This document shows, in pieces, positions 16,333 through 26,717 of a stretch of DNA of 64,000 nucleotides. This DNA is from Falsirhodobacter sp. 20TX0035 (GTDB lineage: Bacteria; Pseudomonadota; Alphaproteobacteria; Rhodobacterales; Rhodobacteraceae), in assembly GCF_028307215.1 (NCBI RefSeq), contig NZ_JAQMHV010000005.1, positions 62,001 to 126,000 on the forward strand. The letters run 5' to 3'. Position numbers and translations under genes: made by a program. The notes under the pieces are model-generated. The model was not told the DNA's origin and did not search any database. It saw nothing but the letters and a program-made list of their open reading frames with translations. Position 1 is the first letter of the stretch. Each line of letters starts with the position of its first letter.

Positions 16333-17493
16333 TCAGGCGAGCGTGGCCGCGGCGCGGTCGAGCCGGGCCAGCGCCTCGGCGATGTCCTCGTCCGGGATGT
16401 TCAGCGCGGGCAGCAGGCGGATCACGTTGTCCCCCGCCGCCACCGTCAGCAGGTGCTGGTCGTAGCCCGCCTTCACCACGTCGCCCGCGGGCTTCACGCA
16501 TTTCAGCCCCAGAAGCAGCCCCTGCCCGCGCACGCTTTCGAACACGTCGGGATGCGAGGCGACGAGCCCTTCCAGCCCCTGCCGGAAGAGAGAGGCCTTG
16601 CGCCCTACCTCGGCGAGGAAGGCGGGATCGGACACGATGGACATGACCTTGCCGCCCACGGCGCAGCCCAGCGGATTGCCGCCATAGGTGGACCCGTGCG
16701 TGCCCGCCACCATGCCGCGCGCCGCGTGTTCGGTGGCCAGCACCGCGCCCAGCGGAAAGCCGCCGCCGATGCCTTTGGCCACCATCATGATGTCGGGCGT
16801 GACACCCGCCCATTCATGGGCGAACAGCTTGCCCGTCCGGCCCATGCCGCACTGCACCTCGTCGAAGATCAGAAGCGCGCCGGTCGCGTCGCATTTCGCC
16901 CGCAGCGCCTTCAGGAACGCGTCGGAGGCGACGCGGATGCCCCCCTCGCCCTGCGCGGGTTCGATGATGACGGCCGCCGTGGTGTCCGTGATCGCGTCCA
17001 GGGACGCCATGTCGTCGAAATCCACTTGCGTGAAGCCCGGCAACAGCGGGCCAAAGCCCTTCACCATCTTTTCCGATCCCGACGCCGCGATGGCGGCCGA
17101 CGAACGTCCGTGGAACGCGCCGTGGAAGGCCACGATGTCGGACCGGTCGCCATGTTCGTACCAGAACTTGCGAGCCATCTTCACGGCCAGCTCCATCGCC
17201 TCGGTGCCGGAATTGGTGAAGAAGACGGTGTCGGCAAAGGTCGCCTCGGTCAGCGCGCGGGCCAGCGCCTCCTGCTCCGGGATGCGGTAGAGGTTGGAGA
17301 CGTGCCACAGCTTCGCGGCCTGCTGGCTGATCGTTTCCACCAGTTCCGGCGCGGCGTGGCCCAGCGCGTTCACTGCGATGCCCGCGCCCATGTCCAGGTA
17401 TCGGCTCCCATCCTCGGCGATCAGCCAGCTGCCCTTGCCTTCGACAAAGGCAAGCGGCGCGCGGTTGTAGGTCGGCAGAACGGGAGGGATCAT
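16333..17493 (-). CDS. argD: Acetylornithine aminotransferase
   Basis: A 386-residue class III PLP aminotransferase. It converts N-acetylglutamate semialdehyde to N-acetylornithine and may also serve the succinyldiaminopimelate step. It has the PLP-site motif MMVAKGIGGGFPLGA with the Schiff-base lysine, and NSGTEAMELAVKMAR and FDEVQCGMGRTGK. Start chosen is MIPPVLPTYN at 17493, preceded by AAGGAAA; the longer frame from 17532 adds a non-conserved 13 residues. It is the first gene of argDF and divergent from gcrA. Confidence 0.96.
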   Translation of the reverse strand: MIPPVLPTYNRAPLAFVEGKGSWLIAEDGSRYLDMGAGIAVNALGHAAPELVETISQQAAKLWHVSNLYRIPEQEALARALTEATFADTVFFTNSGTEAMELAVKMARKFWYEHGDRSDIVAFHGAFHGRSSAAIAASGSEKMVKGFGPLLPGFTQVDFDDMASLDAITDTTAAVIIEPAQGEGGIRVASDAFLKALRAKCDATGALLIFDEVQCGMGRTGKLFAHEWAGVTPDIMMVAKGIGGGFPLGAVLATEHAARGMVAGTHGSTYGGNPLGCAVGGKVMSIVSDPAFLAEVGRKASLFRQGLEGLVASHPDVFESVRGQGLLLGLKCVKPAGDVVKAGYDQHLLTVAAGDNVIRLLPALNIPDEDIAEALARLDRAAATLA

Positions 17494-17725
17494 GGGAAAT
17501 TTCCTTGGAAACGACGATGAAAGGGGTGCCAAAGGCCCATCGTCAAGTCAACGTCAGAAGGGATGCGCAGGGAAGATCGCCCGCGCGGGGGGCGCGATCG
17601 GAATGGACGTCAGCGACGTCGGGGACGATATGAAACCCGTGCGATCATGGGCCCGATCGTTAGCCATGGCCCCGCGGCTTGACAAGCCCTTTCCGCCCCG
17701 GCCCCTTGAAATCCTCGGCCTGCAC

Positions 17726-17753
17726 TTGTATCTCGGCCCCTCGCGCGGATAAA
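17726..17753 (+). promoter_or_regulatory. Possible gcrA promoter
   Basis: TTGTAT (17726-17731), 16-base spacer, GATAAA (17748-17753), about 36 bases before the gcrA ATG. It is a moderate match to sigma-70 boxes. No GANTC methylation site was seen in the argD-gcrA intergenic region. Confidence 0.35.
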
Positions 17754-17789
17754 CTGCGCCAAAGCGGAAACCCCCGGTGGAAGACCTGC

Positions 17790-18353
17790 ATGTCCTGGAC
17801 AGATGAACGCGTTGAAACCCTGAAGCGTATGTGGACGGAAGGCCAGTCGGCCAGCCAGATCGCCAAGGTGCTGGGCGGCGTGACCCGCAACGCCGTCATC
17901 GGCAAGGTGCACCGGCTGGGCCTGTCCAACCGCGGCGCCGAGGGTGAGGAGGTTCCCGTGGCGGAAGCCGCGCCCATGCCCGAACCCGTGCAACCGGAAC
18001 CCGCGCCTGCGCCCGAGCCGCCGCGTCCGGTGCCGCCGGTGGCCCCGGCTCCCGTGGCCGTGGTGCCCGCACGCCGGCCCATCGCGCCGGCGGGCCAGCC
18101 CCTGCCGCCCCAACCTTCAGCGAACGAGATCAGCCCCGAGGCCCTCGCCTCGCAGCGTGAGGTGGAAAAGCGCGCCCGCCGGCTGAGCCTGATGGAACTG
18201 ACCGAGCGGACCTGCAAATGGCCCATCGGTGACCCCGCGACCGAAGATTTCTGGTTCTGCGGCCTGCCCTGCGCCGCCGGCAAACCTTATTGCGAGGCGC
18301 ATGTCGGCGTGGCCTTCCAACCGATGAGCGCGCGCCGCGACCGTCGCCGCTGA
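17790..18353 (+). CDS. gcrA: Cell-cycle transcriptional regulator GcrA
   Basis: A 187-residue regulator that binds sigma-70 RNA polymerase and activates promoters carrying methylated GANTC sites. The N-terminal DNA-binding domain SWTDERVETLKRMWTEGQSA with ITRNAVIGKVHRLGLSN-like sequence (VTRNAVIGKVHRLGLSNR) is diagnostic. A long proline/alanine linker covers about residues 60-115. The C-terminal sigma-binding module TCKWPIGDP...FWFCGLPC...YCEAH follows. ATG 17790 opens exactly at the conserved start. It is followed immediately by a terminator. Confidence 0.96.
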   Translation: MSWTDERVETLKRMWTEGQSASQIAKVLGGVTRNAVIGKVHRLGLSNRGAEGEEVPVAEAAPMPEPVQPEPAPAPEPPRPVPPVAPAPVAVVPARRPIAPAGQPLPPQPSANEISPEALASQREVEKRARRLSLMELTERTCKWPIGDPATEDFWFCGLPCAAGKPYCEAHVGVAFQPMSARRDRRR

Positions 18354-18355
18354 AC

Positions 18356-18377
18356 GGGCCCCTTCGGGGGCCTTTTT
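18356..18377 (+). terminator. Terminator after gcrA
   Basis: GGCCCC (18357-18362) and GGGGCC (18367-18372) stem with a TTCGG-type loop and TTTTT, beginning 3 bases past the gcrA stop. Confidence 0.8.
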
Positions 18378-18449
18378 ACTGGAACACTTCCCCTTCGACC
18401 GCGTTGCATGGGCAGACCTGCCCCCGTGCAGAGATCGGAGAGTTTCCAG

Positions 18450-19712
18450 ATGACACGACAGGATCATGAGGCCTTCGGCCCTCAGGACGGCGTGGACGTC
18501 GCCATTCCAGCCACACTTCCCAGACTGCCCGGGCTGGATCACACCCTGACCATGCTGCGTCAGGGCTACGACTTCATCGGCTCCCACTGCGACCGGCTGG
18601 GTGTGGACGGCTTCCGCATCCGCCTTCTGGGACAGGACGCGGTCTGCCTGCGCGGTCCCGAAGCCGCACAGCTGCTGTATGGCACCGAAGGGCTGACCCG
18701 GAAGGGCGCGATGCCCGCGACGGTTCTGCGCCTGTTGCAGGACAAGGGCAGCGTCCAGCAGCTGGAGGGCGAGGAGCATCGCCGCCGCAAGGGCCTGTTC
18801 ATCCGGATGCTGATGGACAAGGACCGGCTGGACAGGCTGGTGCATGGGTTCGAGGCGGCATGGCGGGCCCAGCTTCGCCCCGACATGGACATCACGGTGA
18901 TGGATCTGGCCAACACCGCGCTGGCCCGCGCGGCCTGCCATTGGGTGGGCTTGTCCCCGAACAAGCGCCGCATGGCCCGCCTGACCCGCATCCTGTTTGC
19001 CATGAGCGATCGGGCCGGCCATTTCGGTCCCGCCACCCTTGCCACCCTGTGGCAGCGCCGGGGCGTCGAACGCTGGATCGCGAGCGAGATCCGCGCCGGC
19101 CGGATGCCTGAAGGCAGCCCGATGGCCATCCTGTCCCAGGACATGCCCCCAAAGGTCGCGGCGGTGGAGGTGCTGAACCTTCTGCGCCCCATCGTCGCCG
19201 TTGGCCGCTACATCGCCTTCGCGGCGAAGGCCCTGCACGAACATCCCATCTGGTGCGGGCTCTTCAACAGCGGCAACGCCGACTACATCCCCGACTTCTG
19301 CGAGGAGGTGCGCCGCACCTCCCCCTTCTTCCCGTTCACCGCCGCGATGACGGAACGGGATGTGATCTGGCAGGGGGCGACCATCCCGGCGGGCACGCGC
19401 GTGATCTTCGACATCCACGGCACGCATCACGATTCCCGCTTCTTCCCCCAACCGGACCGGTTCCGCCCGGAACGGATGCTGGACTGGACGCTGGACGATC
19501 CGGCTTTCGCGCCGCAGGGCACGGGCGATCTCGCCACCACCCACCGCTGCCCCGGAGAGGCGGCGACGCTCGCCCTCATGTCCTCCGCCGTGCGGATGCT
19601 GTGCTGCGAGATGCGCTATGAGGTGCCGGATCAGGACTTGTCGGTCAGGATGAACCGGATCCCCGCACAGCCCGCCTCGGGCGTGCGGATCCGGGTTCAG
19701 GCCATCGACTGA
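18450..19712 (+). CDS. Cytochrome P450, CYP152-like fatty-acid peroxygenase/decarboxylase
   Basis: A 420-residue P450. The heme-ligand loop HRCPGE puts the axial cysteine at 367. The I-helix segment LNLLRPIVAVGRYI has Arg246-Pro247 in place of the usual acid/alcohol pair. That Arg-Pro signature is the hallmark of CYP152 enzymes (SP-alpha, BS-beta, OleT), which use H2O2 to hydroxylate or decarboxylate fatty acids whose carboxylate binds the arginine. The C-terminal EMRYEVPDQDLSVRMNRIPA also matches that group. No ferredoxin or reductase is adjacent, consistent with a peroxide-driven enzyme. The 3' end overlaps convergent gph by 16 bases. Confidence 0.88.
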   Translation: MTRQDHEAFGPQDGVDVAIPATLPRLPGLDHTLTMLRQGYDFIGSHCDRLGVDGFRIRLLGQDAVCLRGPEAAQLLYGTEGLTRKGAMPATVLRLLQDKGSVQQLEGEEHRRRKGLFIRMLMDKDRLDRLVHGFEAAWRAQLRPDMDITVMDLANTALARAACHWVGLSPNKRRMARLTRILFAMSDRAGHFGPATLATLWQRRGVERWIASEIRAGRMPEGSPMAILSQDMPPKVAAVEVLNLLRPIVAVGRYIAFAAKALHEHPIWCGLFNSGNADYIPDFCEEVRRTSPFFPFTAAMTERDVIWQGATIPAGTRVIFDIHGTHHDSRFFPQPDRFRPERMLDWTLDDPAFAPQGTGDLATTHRCPGEAATLALMSSAVRMLCCEMRYEVPDQDLSVRMNRIPAQPASGVRIRVQAID

Positions 19713-20332
19713 ACCAGCGCGGGCAGTTCCGACCAGTGGTCGAACAGGAAACGATGCGGCAGTTCGGCCGCCTCGGTCTTGCGATAACCGCCGGTGAACA
19801 GCGCGAAGTCGATGCCGGCGGCATGGGCGGTGGCCGCATCCACCTCGCTGTCGCCGATATACAGGACCGGCCCCTCGCCCAGTGCCGCGGCCGCCGCCAG
19901 CAACGGCGCGGGATCAGGCTTCTTTTGCGGCAGGCTGTCGCCGCCGATCACCACCTCGAACGGGCCCAGATCCAGCGCCTTCAGCACGCCCAGCGCCAGC
20001 CCGTGCGGCTTGTTCGTGCACAGGCCCATCCGGCCCAAGGGGGCCAGCGCCGCCAGCGCCTCCACCACGCCGTCGAAGGGGCGGGTCAGGGTGCTGTTGT
20101 CGTGGCCGTAATGGCGGCTGAACACCTCCACCCATACGGCACGATCGCCGTCCGCGCCCGAAGCGGTCATGATGTCGATCACCAGGGGTTCCACCCCATG
20201 GCCGATGAAGCTGCGGATGGTGGCCAGGTCCAGCGGGTCGCGTCCCATCTCCACTAACGTGGCCGAGGCGGCGGCGTGGATGTCGGGCAGGCTGTCCACC
20301 AGCGTGCCGTCCAGATCGAAGATCAGTCTCAT
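19697..20332 (-). CDS. gph: Phosphoglycolate phosphatase (HAD superfamily)
   Basis: A 211-residue HAD hydrolase with motif I FDLDGTLVDS (nucleophile Asp7), motif II LCTNK, the lysine in QKKPDP, and motif IV IGDSEVD. It resembles Gph, which removes phosphate from 2-phosphoglycolate. Its ATG overlaps the stop of the cytochrome c gene (ATGA), so it is the third gene of an adhI-cytochrome c-gph operon. Other small-phosphate substrates are possible. Confidence 0.85.
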   Translation of the reverse strand: MRLIFDLDGTLVDSLPDIHAAASATLVEMGRDPLDLATIRSFIGHGVEPLVIDIMTASGADGDRAVWVEVFSRHYGHDNSTLTRPFDGVVEALAALAPLGRMGLCTNKPHGLALGVLKALDLGPFEVVIGGDSLPQKKPDPAPLLAAAAALGEGPVLYIGDSEVDAATAHAAGIDFALFTGGYRKTEAAELPHRFLFDHWSELPALVQSMA

Positions 20333-20696
20333 TCCGCGGTCTCTTTCAGATAGGCGATGATGTCGGCGATGTCCCCTTCGTCCTTCAGGCCGGCGAAGAC
20401 CATCTTGGTGCCGGGGATGGCGGCCTTGGGGTCGGCCAGGAACGCGCCCAGCCGTTCGTCATCCCACACGGCGCCTTCGCCGCCCAGATCCCGCAGGGCG
20501 GCGGAATAGGCATAGCGCGGCTCGCTGGCCACAGGGCGGCCGGCGATCGCGTGCAGGTTGGGGCCGATGCGGTCCACACCCTTGGCCAGCGAATGGCAGG
20601 CCATGCACTTGCGGAAGACCTTGCCGCCATTGGCCGCGTCCTGCGCCGCGACAGGTGTCGCGCCCAGAAGCGCCAGAAGAAGACCGGCCCGCAGCA

Positions 20697-20697
<1 letters not shown>
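20329..20697 (-). CDS. Class I c-type cytochrome (isocytochrome c2 / c552-like)
   Basis: A 122-residue periplasmic electron carrier. The signal peptide MLRAGLLLALLGATPVAAQ is cleaved after the Ala-rich end. The heme site is CMACH (Cys31, Cys34, His35), and the axial methionine is in PGTKMVF (Met99). Its ATG overlaps the stop of the formaldehyde dehydrogenase gene (TGATG) and its stop overlaps gph. In Rhodobacter sphaeroides the isocytochrome c2 gene cycI is similarly linked to adhI, so this is probably the same pair. Confidence 0.9.
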
Positions 20698-21827
<1,130 letters not shown>

Positions 21828-21929
21828 GGCTGATCTCCTGTCTGCTATGCCTCCGTTGTCGCGCGGGCGGGCGCGGCTTGCAAGCACCCGATCGCCACCC
21901 TACACCTTAAGGCAGAGAAGGAGTTTCGC

Positions 21930-22961
<1,032 letters not shown>

Positions 22962-23198
22962 ACTTGCATGACGGCCCGTCGCACCCTACATCGGGCGTGA
23001 CGGGTTCTGCTCTTCTCGTGCGAGGCATTTTTCCAGTGGCCGATAAGCACTTCCGAGGGAGCTGGCTCTGCCATGATCCTGGTCATGGTATCTGGTTCCC
23101 ACCTGATTCGTCAGGCTCTCGGGAAATCCCGCTCTCCACGGTCGCTGCGGGCCCGTCACCTTCCCTCACATCCTGATCGTCACGTCGCCTTCGACATG

Positions 23199-23225
23199 AA
23201 AAAGGGGCGGCTTTCGCCACCCCTT
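23199..23225 (-). terminator. Terminator of the outer-membrane protein gene
   Basis: Minus-strand AGGGGTGGC, GAAA loop, GCCGCCCCT, then TTTTT (one wobble pair), 30 bases past the stop. Confidence 0.75.
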
Positions 23226-23254
23226 CAGTTTGTCTTTCGACAAGATCGGGTTTC

Positions 23255-24190
23255 TTAGAACCCGTAAACCAGCGACAGACCCAGCGTGTTGTCCGTGCGT
23301 TCCTGCGAACCGCCACGGGCTTCGTTGTAGTCCGACAGGTAGCTGACGCGCGTGGAGAAGGCGTCCGAGATCTTGAAGTTCACACCCAGATCGTTGTTGG
23401 CGCGCAGAGCTTCGTCGGAGTCCAGAACGTCCGTGTCCATGGTGACGAAGACGTTCGGGTTGATCGACCAGAAGAAGCGCGAAGACAGCACGTAGCCGAC
23501 TTCGGATTCGCTGCGACCGTCGCCGTATTTCAGGTACGACTGGCCGACACCGACCTGCACGCGCCAAGCCAGATCTTCACGGTTGAAGATGCGGTAACCG
23601 GGGCCCACGCCGATAAATGCATCCTGTTCGATCGTGTTGCTGATGATCTCGTCACGCTGCGCGTCCGTCAGCAGGTCCGCATCCGTAACGTCGAAGAAGT
23701 CTTCGGCTTCTTGGTCTTCGACATCGTCAGCCAAGCCGTCGGTGACGACGCGACCCATCACGAAGCCGTAGAAACGGTCGTTGAAGTTGTAGATGCCGTC
23801 ATAGACACCAAACACTTTTTCTTTGGACGATTCGTTGTCATCTTCCTCGAATTGCATCAGGAACGACAGGTTCTGCGTCCACGGACCAGCGTTGTGCGTC
23901 AGACGGGCGCCGATGTTCAGGCTCTGGCCTTCATCGTTGCCGGTGTTGCCAGAGTAGCCGAGCGAGGCGCTGCCCGACAGACCTTCACGCGCGCCGGTCG
24001 TGCCGTAACGCAGTGGGTCGTTCGAACGGTCGAACTGCTGCTGCACGTCGAAGCGCTGCTGGTCGATCTGGTCGTCGATCGCGTTCGGGTTGACGATGCT
24101 GTCAGCGGCGGTTTGCGCGAACACCGGAGCGGCAGCGCCGATCATCAGGGCGAGCGCCGAAACACCGGCAATTTTCAAATTCGTTTTCAT
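23255..24190 (-). CDS. DUF481-like outer-membrane beta-barrel protein
   Basis: A 311-residue secreted protein. The signal peptide MKTNLKIAGVSALALMIGAA...FA is followed by a Gln/Asp-rich N-terminal part (about 26-65). Repeated amphipathic beta-strands then contain SLGYSGNTGN, LNIGARLTHN and VGPGYRIFN, and the chain ends LVYGF. The terminal aromatic residue and alternating strands indicate an outer-membrane barrel; SLGY-SGNTGN resembles the DUF481/YdiY family. The start at 24190 has AGGAAG; the longer frame is rejected. Acidic loops such as DDVEDQEAEDFFDV are notable. Lysine-poor composition and strong expression signals suggest an abundant protein. Its role is unknown. Confidence 0.8.
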   Translation of the reverse strand: MKTNLKIAGVSALALMIGAAAPVFAQTAADSIVNPNAIDDQIDQQRFDVQQQFDRSNDPLRYGTTGAREGLSGSASLGYSGNTGNDEGQSLNIGARLTHNAGPWTQNLSFLMQFEEDDNESSKEKVFGVYDGIYNFNDRFYGFVMGRVVTDGLADDVEDQEAEDFFDVTDADLLTDAQRDEIISNTIEQDAFIGVGPGYRIFNREDLAWRVQVGVGQSYLKYGDGRSESEVGYVLSSRFFWSINPNVFVTMDTDVLDSDEALRANNDLGVNFKISDAFSTRVSYLSDYNEARGGSQERTDNTLGLSLVYGF

Positions 24191-24217
24191 TACTTCCTGT
24201 CCTTTCAAACCGAAGGT

Positions 24218-24236
24218 CCCGGACCGTCTGTCCGGG
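24218..24236 (-). promoter_or_regulatory. Hairpin in the 5' leader of the outer-membrane gene
   Basis: CCCGGAC (24218-24224), CGTCT, GTCCGGG (24230-24236): a perfect 7-bp GC stem, 28 bases before the start codon. It may stabilise the mRNA or take part in translational control. Confidence 0.4.
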
Positions 24237-24398
24237 GCGGCTGTTAACCCTGCCGACAACAAGAATAGGTGTTTGAACGTGAGCTACCACCAGCCCGCGC
24301 AGAGCGTAAATATTTTCTAAAAGGTGGAACCAAAATGCAGGCGGGCAAAATGGCGAAAATACGCCGATACATTTCGGATTGGGAACATCATGACGCGA

Positions 24399-24419
24399 CG
24401 TCACGACATTATCGTGACG
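24399..24419. promoter_or_regulatory. Inverted repeat upstream of the outer-membrane gene
   Basis: CGTCACGA (24399-24406), CATTA, TCGTGACG (24412-24419): an 8-bp perfect dyad in an otherwise gene-free, AT-rich stretch (24191-24537). It is a candidate operator for the outer-membrane gene, about 210 bases upstream of its start. Confidence 0.4.
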
Positions 24420-24537
24420 CAAATGAGACATTTGAGGCTCTTCTTCCCGCTCTTGCAGGCGCTGCTCAAGCGTGAGGTCTGTCATACCATTGCTTCAACA
24501 ACCGTCTTCAACGGCCTGTTTGTTGCGGTTCTGCCAC

Positions 24538-24564
24538 AAAAAAACGCCCGCTTTTGGCGGGCGT
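24538..24564 (-). terminator. Terminator of the ribE-ribB-ribH-nusB operon
   Basis: Minus-strand ACGCCCGC, a 5-base loop, GCGGGCGT and a run of T, 5 bases after the nusB stop. Confidence 0.85.
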
Positions 24565-24568
24565 TCGG

Positions 24569-25030
24569 TCAGAACCGATCGGGCTGGGCCTCCCGGGCCA
24601 TGTGATCCAGGACGGCATTGACGAATTTTGGCTCCCGTCCATCCGGGAAGAAGGCCTTGGCCACGTCCACGTATTCCGTGATGACGACCTTTGGCGGTGT
24701 CTCGGCCGTGACCAGTTCCGCCCCTGCCGCGCGGAACAGGGCGCGCAGCACAGGGTCGATCCGGTCGATGGGCCACTTCGCCACCAGCCCACGATCCGTC
24801 ATCTGGTCGATCTTTGCTTGACGGTTCACGGCCTCCGACACGACATGGCGGAAGTGGTCGGGCTCTCCCTCCACCATCTCGTCGCCTTCATACACGGCAC
24901 CGAAACGGTGCGTCTCGAACTCCCGCGTGACGGCTTCCACCGTTTGCCCGCGCGCTTCCATCTGGAACAGCGCCTGCACTGCATACAGGCGCGAGGCGGA
25001 CTTCATCTGGCGTTTTTCGGCCGGGGTCAT
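24569..25030 (-). CDS. nusB: Transcription antitermination factor NusB
   Basis: A 153-residue all-helical RNA-binding protein that joins NusE on boxA for rRNA antitermination. SASRLYAVQALFQME at the start and PPKVVITEYVDVAKAFF with VNAVLDHMA at the end are family-typical. Its start overlaps the ribH stop by 4 bases (ATGA), the common alphaproteobacterial ribH-nusB coupling. It is the last gene of the operon before the terminator at 24538. Confidence 0.95.
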   Translation of the reverse strand: MTPAEKRQMKSASRLYAVQALFQMEARGQTVEAVTREFETHRFGAVYEGDEMVEGEPDHFRHVVSEAVNRQAKIDQMTDRGLVAKWPIDRIDPVLRALFRAAGAELVTAETPPKVVITEYVDVAKAFFPDGREPKFVNAVLDHMAREAQPDRF

Positions 25031-25566
25031 GCCAGCGTCCCTTCGCCCTTGGCCAGATGCACCTCGTCAGCGCGGAAGCCGATGTTGCGGCGCGGGGCCG
25101 CGAGCCGGCGGCGCAGCGCGATCAGGTGCAGCGCGGCGGCGGCGGCGCCCCCGCCCTTGTTCTGACCGGCGGCCTCGGCCCGCACCACCGCCTGGTCGCG
25201 GTTTTCCACGGTCAGGATGCCGTTGCCGATGCAGGCGCCCTGCAGGCCTAGCAGCGCCAGCGCGCGGCTGGAATCGTTGCACACCGTCTCGTAATGCGTC
25301 GTCTCGCCCCGGATCACGCAGCCAAGCGCCACATATCCGTCAAAGCTCGACTGCCGTTCGCAGATCGCGATGGCCGAGGGGATCTCCAGCGCGCCCGGCA
25401 TCTCGATCACCTCGACGGTGGCGCCGGCGCGGTCGGCCACGCCGCGCGCGCCTTCCACCAGCTGGTCCGCGATGTCCTTGTAATAGGGCGATACGACGAT
25501 GGCGAGTTTCACCGGAGCGTCGAACTCCGGCAGCGGCAAGGTGTAATGCTGTTCGGCGGCGGCCAT
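25027..25566 (-). CDS. ribH: 6,7-dimethyl-8-ribityllumazine synthase
   Basis: A 179-residue lumazine synthase, the penultimate riboflavin step. It has the substrate motifs PGALEIPSAI and GCVIRGETTHYETVC with the catalytic histidine in ETTHYE, and GILTVENRDQA. Its C-terminal extension (about 150-179) is longer than in E. coli. It is one base after ribB and overlaps nusB, and assembles as pentamers or icosahedra in the cytoplasm. Confidence 0.96.
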   Translation of the reverse strand: MAAAEQHYTLPLPEFDAPVKLAIVVSPYYKDIADQLVEGARGVADRAGATVEVIEMPGALEIPSAIAICERQSSFDGYVALGCVIRGETTHYETVCNDSSRALALLGLQGACIGNGILTVENRDQAVVRAEAAGQNKGGGAAAAALHLIALRRRLAAPRRNIGFRADEVHLAKGEGTLA

Positions 25567-25567
25567 G

Positions 25568-26668
25568 TCAGTCCTTCCTGATCGGGCGGGTTCCGGCGAT
25601 GGTCAGGCCATAGGCTTCCAGACCCACCACTTTCGGAGCTGCCGAATTGGTCAAAAGCTCCAGCGCGTGCAAGCCCAATGCGGCCAGAATCTGCGCCCCC
25701 ACCCCATAATTCCGCAACGTCTGCGGCGAGGCTTCGCCCGCGGCGGCCAGCTTCGGCGACGTGTCGCGCAGCAGCACGACCACGCCGCGCCCTTCGGCGG
25801 CCACGGCCTGCATGGCCACCGGAATCTCGTCCTGCCGGCCGGCGGTCAGGCCGATGATGTCCTCCAGCGGGTTCAGCAGGTGGATCCGCGTCAGGACCGG
25901 TTCGGGCGTGGTGATGTCGCCCTTGGTCAGGACGATATGCTCGGTCCCCGTGGGTTCGTCGGCGTAAAGCCGCATCATCCAGTCGCCGCCATGCACGGAA
26001 TGCACGTGCCGCGCGTCCCGCTCCTTCACGAGGTTGTCGTGGCGGCGGCGATAGCCGATGAGGTCGGAGATCGTGCCGATCTTCAGCCCGTGCCGCTGGG
26101 CAAAGGCCACGAGGTCAGGCAGGCGCGCCATCGTCCCATCCTCGTTCATGATCTCGCAGATCACGCCCGAGGGGTTGAGGCCGGCCAGACGGGCGACGTC
26201 CACCGCCGCCTCGGTGTGGCCCGCGCGGACCAGCACGCCGCCGTCGCGCGCGCGCAGCGGGAAGACGTGGCCGGGGGAATGGATGTCGTCGGCGCCCTTG
26301 GTGGGGTCGATGGCGACGGACACGGTGCGGGCGCGGTCATGGGCGGAAATGCCGGTGGTCACGCCCTCCTTCGCCTCGATCGACAGGGTGAAGGCGGTTT
26401 CGTGCCGGCTGCCGTTCTTCGCGCTCATCTGGACAAGGCCTAGCGCGTCGATCCGGGCCGAGGGCAGCGCGAGGCAGATCAGGCCGCGCCCGTGGGTGGC
26501 CATGAAGTTGATGGCTTCGGGCGTGGACATCTGCGCGGGAATAACAAGGTCGCCCTCGTTCTCGCGATCCTCATGATCGACCAGGATGAACATCCGGCCG
26601 TTGCGGGCGTCCTCGATGATCTCCTCGATCGACGAGATCGCGTCGCTGAATTCGGTTTTTTCGGTCAT
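25568..26668 (-). CDS. ribB: 3,4-dihydroxy-2-butanone 4-phosphate synthase with degenerate GTP cyclohydrolase II domain
   Basis: A 366-residue two-domain protein. Residues 1-205 form a complete DHBP synthase: DHEDRENEGDLV carries the metal-binding acids, and PGHVFPLRAR and AGHTEAAVDLA-type (AGHTEAAVDVARLAG) motifs follow. Residues about 210-366 align in length with GTP cyclohydrolase II, but the zinc-binding cysteine cluster (C...CDC) of active RibA is absent, so only the RibB activity is likely. A separate cyclohydrolase should exist elsewhere. It lies between the 183-residue gene and ribH. Confidence 0.92.
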   Translation of the reverse strand: MTEKTEFSDAISSIEEIIEDARNGRMFILVDHEDRENEGDLVIPAQMSTPEAINFMATHGRGLICLALPSARIDALGLVQMSAKNGSRHETAFTLSIEAKEGVTTGISAHDRARTVSVAIDPTKGADDIHSPGHVFPLRARDGGVLVRAGHTEAAVDVARLAGLNPSGVICEIMNEDGTMARLPDLVAFAQRHGLKIGTISDLIGYRRRHDNLVKERDARHVHSVHGGDWMMRLYADEPTGTEHIVLTKGDITTPEPVLTRIHLLNPLEDIIGLTAGRQDEIPVAMQAVAAEGRGVVVLLRDTSPKLAAAGEASPQTLRNYGVGAQILAALGLHALELLTNSAAPKVVGLEAYGLTIAGTRPIRKD

Positions 26669-26717
26669 GGCACTCTCCGCGGATCGTTCCGGACATACCG
26701 CGCAGAGGGTCGGGATG

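Noticed and set aside
15427-17520. 697-codon plus-strand frame opposite argF-argD
   Set aside because: It is antisense to two well-defined enzymes and has a His/Gln/Arg-rich low-complexity product.
22974-23004. Hairpin after cysK (CCCGTC/GACGGG)
   Set aside because: The stem is weak and has no T-run, so it is not called as a terminator.
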